Shown here one piece after another: positions 56,977 through 64,000 of a DNA stretch of 64,000 bases. The translations under genes and the position numbers were made by a program. The DNA is taken from positions 1 through 64,000 of the forward strand of contig JBBIST010000001.1 of the NCBI GenBank assembly GCA_037441125.1, given 5' to 3'. The stretch is from JALHMQ01 sp037441125 (GTDB taxonomy: Bacteria > Pseudomonadota > Gammaproteobacteria > Burkholderiales > Burkholderiaceae_F). The notes beneath the pieces were generated by a model that was given only the letters and a program-made list of their open reading frames with translations, was not told the DNA's origin and searched no databases. Position 1 is the first letter of the stretch; every line of letters starts with the position of its first letter.

Positions 56977-58074
56977 ATGAAGCGCACTCTACACATCGCG
57001 TTGATCGGGCCGCTGCCGCCGCCCGCCGGTGGCATGGCCCATCAGACCGAGCAACTCGCGCGGCTGCTCGCCGGCGATGGCCACCAAGTCAAGCTCGTGC
57101 GCAGCAATGCGCCGTACCGGCCGGCGTGGGCGCGGCGCGTGCCGTGGTTGCGCGCTCTCGCTCGCCTGCTGCCGTACCTGCACGCGCTGTGGCGTGCCAT
57201 GTCGGGCGCCGACGTGGCGCACGTGATGGCCAACTCGGGCTGGTCGTGGCATGTTGTGGCCGCACCTGCGGTGTGGGTCGCCTGGCTACGGCGGGTACCG
57301 TGCGTGGTTAACTACCGCGGTGGCGAGGCCGATGCCTTCCTGCAGCGGACGGCGGTTCTGGTGCGGCCGACACTGCGCCGAGCGGCGGTGCTGATTGTCC
57401 CCTCGGGATTCCTGCAGCAGGTCTTTGCTCGGCACGGCATTGCCGCCGAGATCGTGCCCAACGTGATCGACCTGGCGCGCTTCACACCGTGCGCCGAAGC
57501 GAGGGACTCGAAGGCGCCTCGGCTGGTTGTAACCCGGCACCTGGAGCCGATCTACGACGTGGCGACCGTGTTGCGCGCCTTTGCTCTGCTGCGCCGACGC
57601 TGGCCGCAGGCGCAACTGACGATTGCCGGCGACGGCCCGCAACGGGCAACGCTGGAGCGGTTGGCGGCCGAACTCGAGATCGGCACCGCGGTCGAGTTCG
57701 TCGGCAACGTCAGCCACGAGGCGGTGCGCGCGCTGATCGCACGCGCAGATTTGATGCTCAATGCCTCGCGCACCGACAACATGCCGAACGCGCTACTGGA
57801 GGCGCTGGCGAGCGGGGTACCTGTGGTCAGTACGGGCGCCGGCGGTATCCCATTCATCGTCGAGCATGAACACAGCGCGCTGCTGGTAGACGCCGGTGAT
57901 GCGCCGGCCCTGGCTGCCGCCGCCGAGCGCGTGCTAGCCGATCCGGACCTCGCGCAACGCCTGCGCGCCAATGGACTGACAGCGGTGCGCCGCTACACCT
58001 GGGACAGCGTACGCGCGCGCCTGTACCAAGTTTACGCGCGAGGCGAACCTGGACTTACGGAGTCGTTGTCATGA
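56977..58074 (+). CDS. glycosyltransferase family 4
   Basis: GT-B retaining transferase of 365 residues. The N-terminus IALIGPLPPPAGGMAHQTEQ, then ADVAHVMANSGWSWHVVAAP, CVVNYRGGEADAFLQRTAVL, VPNVIDLARFTP, RHLEPIYDVATVLRAFALLR, TIAGDGPQRATLERLAAELE and NASRTDNMPNALLEALASGV with the donor glutamate. The ATG at 56977 lies in a 76-base gap after the previous gene; an upstream frame inside that gene is ignored. Its stop overlaps the next ATG. It adds a sugar to the XrtA-locus glycan; specificity is unknown. Confidence 0.87.
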   Translation: MKRTLHIALIGPLPPPAGGMAHQTEQLARLLAGDGHQVKLVRSNAPYRPAWARRVPWLRALARLLPYLHALWRAMSGADVAHVMANSGWSWHVVAAPAVWVAWLRRVPCVVNYRGGEADAFLQRTAVLVRPTLRRAAVLIVPSGFLQQVFARHGIAAEIVPNVIDLARFTPCAEARDSKAPRLVVTRHLEPIYDVATVLRAFALLRRRWPQAQLTIAGDGPQRATLERLAAELEIGTAVEFVGNVSHEAVRALIARADLMLNASRTDNMPNALLEALASGVPVVSTGAGGIPFIVEHEHSALLVDAGDAPALAAAAERVLADPDLAQRLRANGLTAVRRYTWDSVRARLYQVYARGEPGLTESLS

Positions 58075-59480
58075 GCGCTGCACTTCGTGCCGCAGGCGAC
58101 GTCTGGACCGAACTGGTATCGCGGCTAGTGTTCCCGCTGCACGAGCGGCTCAAGGGCCACGATAGCGTGGCCCGGCTCCGGGCGCTGGAGGCGAGCCAAT
58201 GGTGGCCGCGCGAGCGGATAGAGGTGCTGCGCCTGCAGCGGCTGCGTGCGTTTCTCGCCCAGGCCGCTGCTCAAGTGCCGTACTACGGCGACACCTTCGC
58301 CCGTCTCGGCCTCGACCCAGCTCGGCTTGAACGGATCGAAGACCTGGCGATGTATCCGTTGCTTTCCAAAGCCGAGATTCGCGCTCATGGGAACCGGCTG
58401 CGCTCGCGTCGCGCCGGTGCGCTCAAGCGCTCCAACACCGGCGGCTCGAGCGGAGAGCCGCTGATCTTCTGCATGGGCAAGGAGCGCATCAGCCACGACG
58501 TCGCCGCCAAGTGGCGCGCCACGCGCTGGTGGGGTGTGGACATCGGCGACCGCGAACTGGTGGTGTGGGGTTCGCCGGTGGAACTCGGCACGCAGGACCG
58601 GCTGCGCGCGCTGCGCGATCGCCTGATCCGCTCCGAACTGCTGCCGGCCTTCGAGATGTCGAGCACCAACCTCGACCGCTTTGTCGATCGCATCCGCGCC
58701 TATCGACCGGCGATGCTGTTCGGCTATCCGTCGGCGCTGGCGCTGATCGCCGAGCACGCGGGAAAGCGCGGTGTGCCGCTCAATGACCTCGGCATCCGCG
58801 TTGCGTTTGTGACCTCGGAGCGCCTGTACGATCATCAAAAGACGGCGATCGAGCGCGGCTTTGGCTGCCCGGTCGCCAACGGCTACGGCGGCCGCGACGC
58901 CGGCTTTATCGCCCACCAGTGCCCGCACGGGTCGATGCACGTGAGCGCCGAGGACATCGTGGTCGAAATCGTCGACGCCGACGGGCGGCCGTTGCCGGCC
59001 GGCGAACGCGGCGAGATCGTGGTCACCCATCTGGCGAGCGGCGACTTTCCGTTCCTGCGCTACCGCACCGGTGACATCGGCGTGTTGTCGGATGCGCCCT
59101 GCGCCTGCGGTCGCGGACTGCCGGTTCTGCGGGAGATCGACGGCCGCGCCACCGACTTTGTCGTCGCCGCCGACGGCACCGTGATGCACGGTCTGGCGCT
59201 GATCTACGTCGTGCGCGACCTGCCGGGCATCGAGCGCTTCAAGATCGTGCAGTGGAGCCGCGAGCGCTGCACTGTGCAATTGGTGCCCGGGCCGGGCTAT
59301 CAGACGGCCGTGGAACAGACGATTCGCGCCGGGCTGCGCGCGCGCTTGGGCACAGGCGTGGCGGTCGAGATCGAGCGCGTGGACGAGATCGCCGCCGAGC
59401 GCTCGGGCAAGTTCCGCTACATCGTCAGCCACGCAGTCGAGGCGGCGGCGCAGCCGCCGCGGGAGTCGGTCGCATGTTGA
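58071..59480 (+). CDS. CapK/PaaK-like AMP-forming ligase
   Basis: A 469-residue adenylate-forming enzyme of the phenylacetate-CoA ligase/CapK family. LKRSNTGGSSGEPLIFCMGK is the phosphate-binding loop, LFGYPSALALIAEHAGKRGV, VTSERLYDHQKTAIERGFGC, NGYGGRDAGFIAHQCPHGSM, VTHLASGDFPFLRYRTGDIG and a short C-terminal domain follow. Cys residues in HQCPHG and CACGRG may bind zinc, as in PaaK-like proteins. CapK-type ligases occur in capsule loci and probably activate a carboxylic acid for attachment to the glycan. The start overlaps the preceding stop, and the end overlaps the next gene. Confidence 0.87.
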   Translation: MSAALRAAGDVWTELVSRLVFPLHERLKGHDSVARLRALEASQWWPRERIEVLRLQRLRAFLAQAAAQVPYYGDTFARLGLDPARLERIEDLAMYPLLSKAEIRAHGNRLRSRRAGALKRSNTGGSSGEPLIFCMGKERISHDVAAKWRATRWWGVDIGDRELVVWGSPVELGTQDRLRALRDRLIRSELLPAFEMSSTNLDRFVDRIRAYRPAMLFGYPSALALIAEHAGKRGVPLNDLGIRVAFVTSERLYDHQKTAIERGFGCPVANGYGGRDAGFIAHQCPHGSMHVSAEDIVVEIVDADGRPLPAGERGEIVVTHLASGDFPFLRYRTGDIGVLSDAPCACGRGLPVLREIDGRATDFVVAADGTVMHGLALIYVVRDLPGIERFKIVQWSRERCTVQLVPGPGYQTAVEQTIRAGLRARLGTGVAVEIERVDEIAAERSGKFRYIVSHAVEAAAQPPRESVAC

Positions 59481-60856
59481 CCTCGCTGGCATTCACCGGC
59501 GCCTTCCTGACGCTGCTGGCGCTGGCGCTGGTACGCCACCCGATCTACGGCCTGTACGCCTACCTGGCGGTCTTCTACGTTCATCCGCCGTCGCGCTGGT
59601 GGTCGATGCATCTGCCGGACCTGCGCTGGGCGCTGCTGGCGGGGGTGGTGACTCTGATAGCGATTCTGATCCACCGGGCCAAGCTGCAGCGCAGCCCGCC
59701 CTGGTTCGGCAACGCTCCGGCGGCGATCCTGATCGCCTACTGCCTGTGGATGTGGGTGCAGAACCTGTGGGCACTCGATCCGAGCGTCCACTACGCGGCC
59801 TCGGTCCAGTTCACCAAGTATCTGATCGCTTTCTATTTCGTCTACAAGCTGATGGATTCGCCCGAGCGGCTGCGCGATCTGCTGCTCGTGCATCTGGCCG
59901 GCTGCGCCTATCTCGGCTTTCTGGCGTTTCTGTCGACCGACTTCGACGGCTCCCGGCTGCGCGGCGTGGGTGGCCCCGGCATCGACGACGCGAACACGCT
60001 CGGCATGTTCCTCGCCACCGGCGTGGTTGCCGGCGCGGCGATCGTCCTCTGTCAATCCGGCTGGCGGCGGATCGCCGGATTTGCCGGACTGGCCCTGGCG
60101 ATGAATGGTCTGGTGCTGGCCGCAAGCCGCGGCGCCTTCATTGGCCTGCTGGGTGGTGGCGGTGTGCTCGCGGCGCTTCATCCGCGCCGCTTCCGCCTGC
60201 GGCTGCTGGTGCTGGCGGCGATCGCGGTCATCGGCTTCGTCGGCGTCACCGATCAGCGCTTCATCGATCGCATGTTGTCATTGGTGCTGGTCGTGGAGCG
60301 CAGTGAGGAGATGGACGCCAGTGCCGAGTCGCGACTCGTGGTGAAAGAGGCGCAGTGGCAGATGTTCCTCGATCATCCGCTCGGCGCCGGACACAAGGGC
60401 ACGGCGGTGTTGAGCGCGCACTACATCGATCCGAGTTGGCTCGGTATCGCGAGGATCGACGGGCAAGCTGTGGCAACCCGCTCGTCGCACAACACCTTCT
60501 TCACCGCGCTCGCCGAGCAGGGGGTGGTCGGTGCACTCCTGTTCATCGCGCTCGTGCTCTGGGTTCTGACCGCGGCGCTTCGCATCGTGAGGCTGCGCAA
60601 TAGAACAGCCGACCCGACGCTACCGGTGCTGGCGGCCGGCATGTTGGGACCGGTGGCGGTCGTGCTGGTGGCCGGGATCGCCACCGACTACCTGATGGCC
60701 GAAGTGCAGTTCTGGTTTCTGGCCGCGCTGGTCGCGGCCCTTCGCCTGCTATCGGCCGCGGCGACCAGCCCGACGCTGCGTCCGGCGCCGCTCGGCAGCC
60801 TAACGCAGGCGGCGACCGGACGCACGGCGGCAAGCAGCGCCAAGGTGCACGCGTGA
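59474..60856 (+). CDS. O-antigen ligase/polymerase-like membrane protein (XrtA-associated, TIGR03097 type)
   Basis: Multi-pass inner-membrane protein of 460 residues with about eleven helices. The N-terminus LVRHPIYGLYAYLAVFYVHP and PPSRWWSMHLPDLRWAL is typical of the exosortase-A-associated putative O-glycosylation ligase. The large periplasmic loop has the Wzy_C/WaaL region: GHKGTAVLSAHYIDP and RSSHNTFFTALAEQGVVGAL with the conserved His. It may ligate or polymerise the repeat unit, or attach glycans to PEP-CTERM proteins as the family name suggests. It starts inside the CapK gene and overlaps the deacetylase gene. Confidence 0.88.
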   Translation: MLTSLAFTGAFLTLLALALVRHPIYGLYAYLAVFYVHPPSRWWSMHLPDLRWALLAGVVTLIAILIHRAKLQRSPPWFGNAPAAILIAYCLWMWVQNLWALDPSVHYAASVQFTKYLIAFYFVYKLMDSPERLRDLLLVHLAGCAYLGFLAFLSTDFDGSRLRGVGGPGIDDANTLGMFLATGVVAGAAIVLCQSGWRRIAGFAGLALAMNGLVLAASRGAFIGLLGGGGVLAALHPRRFRLRLLVLAAIAVIGFVGVTDQRFIDRMLSLVLVVERSEEMDASAESRLVVKEAQWQMFLDHPLGAGHKGTAVLSAHYIDPSWLGIARIDGQAVATRSSHNTFFTALAEQGVVGALLFIALVLWVLTAALRIVRLRNRTADPTLPVLAAGMLGPVAVVLVAGIATDYLMAEVQFWFLAALVAALRLLSAAATSPTLRPAPLGSLTQAATGRTAASSAKVHA

Positions 60857-61824
60857 TCGCCGCCCTGCTTCCCTTCGTGCTTGGCCAGATCTCGCCGGCC
60901 GGCGAGCGCGCGCGCCTGTCGATCCTGATCTTCCATCGGGTCGTGGCTCGGGCTGACCCGCTGTTTCCCGAGACTCCCGATGCGGCGCAGTTTGAGCGGC
61001 AGATGCGCTGGGTCGCCCGTTGGTTCAACGTCCTGCCTTTGATCGAGGCGGTGCAGCGCCTGGCGCGCGGCGATCTGCCGGCGCGCGCACTGGCGATCAC
61101 CTTCGACGACGGCTATGCCGACAACGCGACGGTGGCCGCACCGTTGCTGCGCGGTCTGGGCCTGAGCGCGACCTACTTCGTCACCTCGGGTGTACTCAAC
61201 GGCGGCCGGATGTGGAACGACACGGTGATCGAGGCGGTGCGTGCTGCCGCGCCCGGCGCGCTCGACCTATCTGCGCACGGCCTCGGCGTGCACGAAATCC
61301 GTGACGCGGAGTCGCGCCGTGCGGCGGCGCTGCAGCTCATCGGCGCGATCAAGCGCGACCCGGCGCCGAGGCGTGCTGCTCGAGTGGCAGCGATCGCCGA
61401 GGCGGTCGGGGTGTCGCTGCCGGATGACCTGATGATGACCTCGACGCAGGTACGCGGCTTGATCGCGCTCGGAATGACGGTCGGCGCGCACACCGTCACG
61501 CACCCGATCCTGAGCCGCATCGACGACGAGGCGGCGCGTTCCGAGATCGAACGCGGCCGCGGCGACCTCGAGCAGATCACCGGCGAGCGCATCGAGCTGT
61601 TTGCCTATCCGAACGGTGTGCCGGGGATCGACTACGAAGCGCGGCACGTGCAGATGGTCAGACGCTGCGGCTTCGCCGCCGCCCTGTCGACCGCGCACGG
61701 TTGCGCCGCGCGAGGTGCCGACCTGTTCCAGTTGCCGCGCTTCACGCCCTGGGATCGCAGTCAGGCGCGCTACGGCCTGCGAATGGCGGCCAATCTCCTG
61801 CACCGCGCTCCGGCGCTGGTCTGA
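60853..61824 (+). CDS. polysaccharide deacetylase family protein
   Basis: NodB-domain deacetylase of 323 residues. LSILIFHRVVARADPLFP, LAITFDDGYADNATVAAPLL with the catalytic Asp-Asp pair, LSATYFVTSGVLNGGRMWND, LIALGMTVGAHTVTHPILSR with both metal His, and ELFAYPNGVPGIDYEARHV are intact. It belongs to a different subgroup from the TIGR03006 enzyme at 43826 and carries the ~60-residue insertion (LDLSAHGLGVHEIRDAESRR) often seen in glycan-locus deacetylases. It starts at GTG 60853, overlapping the ligase stop. The target is probably a GlcNAc-type residue. Confidence 0.88.
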   Translation: MIAALLPFVLGQISPAGERARLSILIFHRVVARADPLFPETPDAAQFERQMRWVARWFNVLPLIEAVQRLARGDLPARALAITFDDGYADNATVAAPLLRGLGLSATYFVTSGVLNGGRMWNDTVIEAVRAAAPGALDLSAHGLGVHEIRDAESRRAAALQLIGAIKRDPAPRRAARVAAIAEAVGVSLPDDLMMTSTQVRGLIALGMTVGAHTVTHPILSRIDDEAARSEIERGRGDLEQITGERIELFAYPNGVPGIDYEARHVQMVRRCGFAAALSTAHGCAARGADLFQLPRFTPWDRSQARYGLRMAANLLHRAPALV

Positions 61825-61846
61825 GGCCGGCCGCGGATAACGTGTC

Positions 61847-63067
61847 GTGCCGGATCGTGGCTTCGAGCAAACCGGTACGGGCATAGACGCCGACGTGCAC
61901 CAACTCACGGTTGCCATCGGCGAGGCCGATGATCTGGACGCGATCGGCCGCCAGTGGCTCGATCTGCAGGCGCGCGCCGGCGGTTCGTTCTTCCAGAGCT
62001 GGGCCTGGATCGGCACCTGGCTTCGTCAATTGCCGCCGGGCACGCCGGTGCGGTGCATCCGGGTCGACGATGGCGAGCGCATTGTCGGGCTGGCGCTGGT
62101 CGGTCTGCGCGATGCGACTCGGCACCGCGTCTTTCGTTCGCGCCAGTGGTGCATCGCGGAGACCGGCAATCCGGTGCAAGACGCGCTGACCATCGAGCAC
62201 AACGGGTTGCTGGTCGACGAGCGGGCACACGACGAGGTCGTGCGCGCGGTGTGCTCGCACTTGGGTGGTCTGCGCTCGGCATGGGACGAACTGGTCGCCA
62301 GTGGCATCGACGCGGAGCGGGTGCCGAGCTACCAGCGCGCCGCCGCGCAGTCCGATCTGTGGACGAAGGTCCGCTGGAGCAAGCCCTACTACTACGTGGC
62401 TGCCGCCGATCTCGCAGCCACCGGCGGCGACTATCTCGCGGCGCTGAGCGGCAACTCCAGGTACCAGATCCGGCGGTCGATGCGCGAGTACGAGAAGTCC
62501 GGGCCGCTGTCAATCACGGCTGCTGAGTCGGTGCCGCAGGCCTTCGACTTCTTCGAGCGGCTGATTGAATTGCACCAAGCCTACTGGAACGCGCGCGGAC
62601 AGGCGGGCGCATTCGCGACCGAGTTCGCGCGCCGATTCCACGAGTCACTGATCCGTACGCAACTGGAGCCGGGCCACGTACAGTTGCTGCGCATCGCCGC
62701 CGGCGATGAGCCGATCGGTTACCTGTACAACTTCGCCCACCGCGGCGCGATCGCCAGCTACCAGAGCGGATTCCGCTATGGCGACGATGCCAAGCTCAAG
62801 CCCGGACTGGTCAGCCATGCGCTCGCGATCCAGAGATCTCTCGCTTCGGGAGCACACAGTTACGACCTGCTGATGGGACGACAGCAGTACAAGGAAATGC
62901 TCTCCACCCGGCGCGGCGAGATGACCTGGCTCGTGATCCAGCAGCCGCGCCTGCGCTTCCGGCTCGAGCGCGGCCTGGGCGAACTCATTTCCCGCCTGCG
63001 ATCGCTGCGGGCGCGCATCGACCGCGCGCGCGCGCCGGCGTCGCAGCCGGCGCAACCCTCCAACTGA
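61847..63067 (+). CDS. GNAT-fold CelD/BcsL-type acyltransferase
   Basis: A 406-residue protein with the two-lobe GNAT_6 architecture. ARAGGSFFQSWAWIGTWLRQ, IRVDDGERIVGLALVGLRDA, GNPVQDALTIEHNGLLVDER, LSGNSRYQIRRSMREYEKSG, FFERLIELHQAYWNARGQAG and EPIGYLYNFAHRGAIASYQS, then YDLLMGRQQYKEMLSTRRGE. It is distinct from the FemAB protein at 44758 and from the cassette member at 53646. It starts at GTG 61847 after a 22-base gap. It probably acylates the exopolysaccharide or its lipid carrier; there is no direct evidence for the substrate. Confidence 0.83.
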   Translation: MPDRGFEQTGTGIDADVHQLTVAIGEADDLDAIGRQWLDLQARAGGSFFQSWAWIGTWLRQLPPGTPVRCIRVDDGERIVGLALVGLRDATRHRVFRSRQWCIAETGNPVQDALTIEHNGLLVDERAHDEVVRAVCSHLGGLRSAWDELVASGIDAERVPSYQRAAAQSDLWTKVRWSKPYYYVAAADLAATGGDYLAALSGNSRYQIRRSMREYEKSGPLSITAAESVPQAFDFFERLIELHQAYWNARGQAGAFATEFARRFHESLIRTQLEPGHVQLLRIAAGDEPIGYLYNFAHRGAIASYQSGFRYGDDAKLKPGLVSHALAIQRSLASGAHSYDLLMGRQQYKEMLSTRRGEMTWLVIQQPRLRFRLERGLGELISRLRSLRARIDRARAPASQPAQPSN

Positions 63068-63076
63068 GACTGAACG

Positions 63077-64000
63077 ATGACGACCTCGAACAATCTGGAC
63101 ACGTGGCGGCAGTACGGGCAGCACGTGCTGCCGCTGATGCCATTTCTCGACAACGTGATTGCGCGCAGCGAGGGCGCCTACCTGATCGACCAGGAGGGCA
63201 AGCGGATCCTCGACCTTGCCGCCGGCCAGTTCTGCACCGTGCTCGGTCACAACCACCCGGTGTTCGTGCAGCGGCTGAAGGCCGAGCTGGACAACAACCT
63301 GCACACCGGATCGCAGTACCTGTCGCAGCGGGTGTTCGAGGCGCTAAGCGCGGTCGCCGGGATCGTGCCGCCGGGGCTCGACAAGATCGCGCTGTTTTCG
63401 ACCGGCACCGAGGCGAACGAGTTCGCACTGCGCGTGGCCAAGGCCTACACCGGACGCACCGGCGTCATCGGTTTCGACCGCGGCTACTACGGCATCTCGC
63501 AGGCCACGCGCAGCCTGAGTGCGATCTCCGACGGCCACGTCGATCTGAGCCCGAAGATGCCGGGCACCTTCCATCTGCTGGCGCCCAATTGCGCGCGCTG
63601 TCCGATCGAGCTGGCCTATCCGGGCTGCGACCTGCGCTGCCTGGACGTGTCGCTGCGGATGATCGGCGCCAATCGCGAAGGCATTGCCGCGATCGTGGTC
63701 GAGACCGTGATCTCGGCCGGCGGCATGATCTATCCGGGCAGCGACTACTTCGCGCGCCTGCGCGAGCTGGCCGACGAGCTCGACGCCCTGCTGATCGTCG
63801 ACGAGGCGCAGACCGGATTCGGGCGTTGCGGCCAGTGGTTCGACTGCGAGAACCTGGACCTGCGGCCGGACATCCTGGTGTTCTCCAAGACTTCGGGCAA
63901 CGGCTATCCGTCGTCGGGCGTGGCGGTGTCGGCGCGGATCGTCGACAAGCTGCTCGACCAGGGCTTCTTCCACCTGTCGAGCCATCAGAACGATCCGCTC
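63077..64000 (+). CDS. class III aminotransferase, partial
   Basis: PLP-dependent fold-type I aminotransferase; 308 codons are visible and the frame is open at the end of the window. LIDQEGKRILDLAAGQFCTV, LGHNHPVFVQRLKAEL, FSTGTEANEFALRVAKAYTG, GFDRGYYGISQATRSLS, LIVDEAQTGFGRCGQWFDCE with the conserved Asp, and VFSKTSGNGYPSSGVAVS with the PLP lysine are present. It resembles 2,2-dialkylglycine decarboxylase-like and other class III enzymes. A Cys-rich stretch (APNCARCPIELAYPGCDLRC) in the middle is noticeable and seen in some members of this group. In this locus it may make an amino sugar or an amino-acid substituent. Confidence 0.87.
   Translation, partial: MTTSNNLDTWRQYGQHVLPLMPFLDNVIARSEGAYLIDQEGKRILDLAAGQFCTVLGHNHPVFVQRLKAELDNNLHTGSQYLSQRVFEALSAVAGIVPPGLDKIALFSTGTEANEFALRVAKAYTGRTGVIGFDRGYYGISQATRSLSAISDGHVDLSPKMPGTFHLLAPNCARCPIELAYPGCDLRCLDVSLRMIGANREGIAAIVVETVISAGGMIYPGSDYFARLRELADELDALLIVDEAQTGFGRCGQWFDCENLDLRPDILVFSKTSGNGYPSSGVAVSARIVDKLLDQGFFHLSSHQNDPL

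Noticed and set aside
1..64000. tRNA, rRNA, riboswitch, replication origin or insertion-sequence transposase
   Set aside because: None was recognised on either strand. No transposase or integrase motif was seen even at the cassette borders, which is itself notable.

Overview
The window is about 64 kb of high-GC DNA in which almost every gene concerns a cell-surface polysaccharide. The exosortase A (XrtA/PEP-CTERM) gene set, the lipid A core enzymes WaaC and WaaA, the TolC/rhodanese/Pcm trio and the GC-rich codon use suggest a betaproteobacterium (Burkholderiales, Rhodocyclales or Nitrosomonadales type). This is inferred from gene content; there is no rRNA or tRNA here to test it.

Region 1 (1-25.6 kb, all + strand) is an ABC-transporter-dependent O-antigen/capsule locus. 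A Wzm/Wzt-like exporter, with a substrate-binding tail on the ATPase, is followed by a methyltransferase carrying a long repeat-built coiled coil, a possible chain terminator and length ruler. Several glycosyltransferases, FkbM-type methyltransferases, a Gtr-like glycosylation trio (GT-C, polyprenol-phosphate GT2, GtrA), a GNAT protein, a PIG-L deacetylase and a sugar C-methyltransferase come next. Gmd and an Rmd-like reductase follow, suggesting GDP-D-rhamnose or a related 6-deoxyhexose. Between these genes lie toxin-antitoxin cassettes (hicBA, RHH/PIN, RelE/ParE-type, PIN, DUF3800, NYN). Three of the toxin genes in this region are broken. Fragments of gmd and rmd flank the cassettes.

Region 2 (25.6-34.4 kb) is conserved envelope housekeeping. 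It holds galU (-), a decayed manC (-), a DUF5397/vapD pair whose vapD has an internal amber codon, phosphomannomutase, waaC and waaA (+), then tolC, a rhodanese and pcm on the - strand. waaA carries an in-frame perfect 56-bp palindrome resembling a REP/RAYT-type element.

Region 3 (34.4-64 kb, + strand) is the XrtA exopolysaccharide/protein-sorting locus. It has the export lipoprotein, chain-length protein, tyrosine kinase, outer-membrane protein, ATPase, WecB, glycosyltransferases, deacetylase, FemAB protein, exosortase A fused to EpsI, amidotransferase, CapK-like ligase and O-antigen-ligase-like protein. It ends inside a class III aminotransferase. A 4.9-kb cassette (FkbH-like HAD-IIIC protein, deacetylase-like, GNAT/FemAB-like, TylF-like methyltransferase) interrupts the usual amidotransferase-glycosyltransferase junction. 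It is bounded by 143-bp direct repeats and a duplicated glycosyltransferase start.

The recurring theme is cassette exchange that leaves short partial copies of neighbouring genes, plus pseudogenised toxins beside intact antitoxins. Percent identities quoted are hand counts from ungapped alignments.
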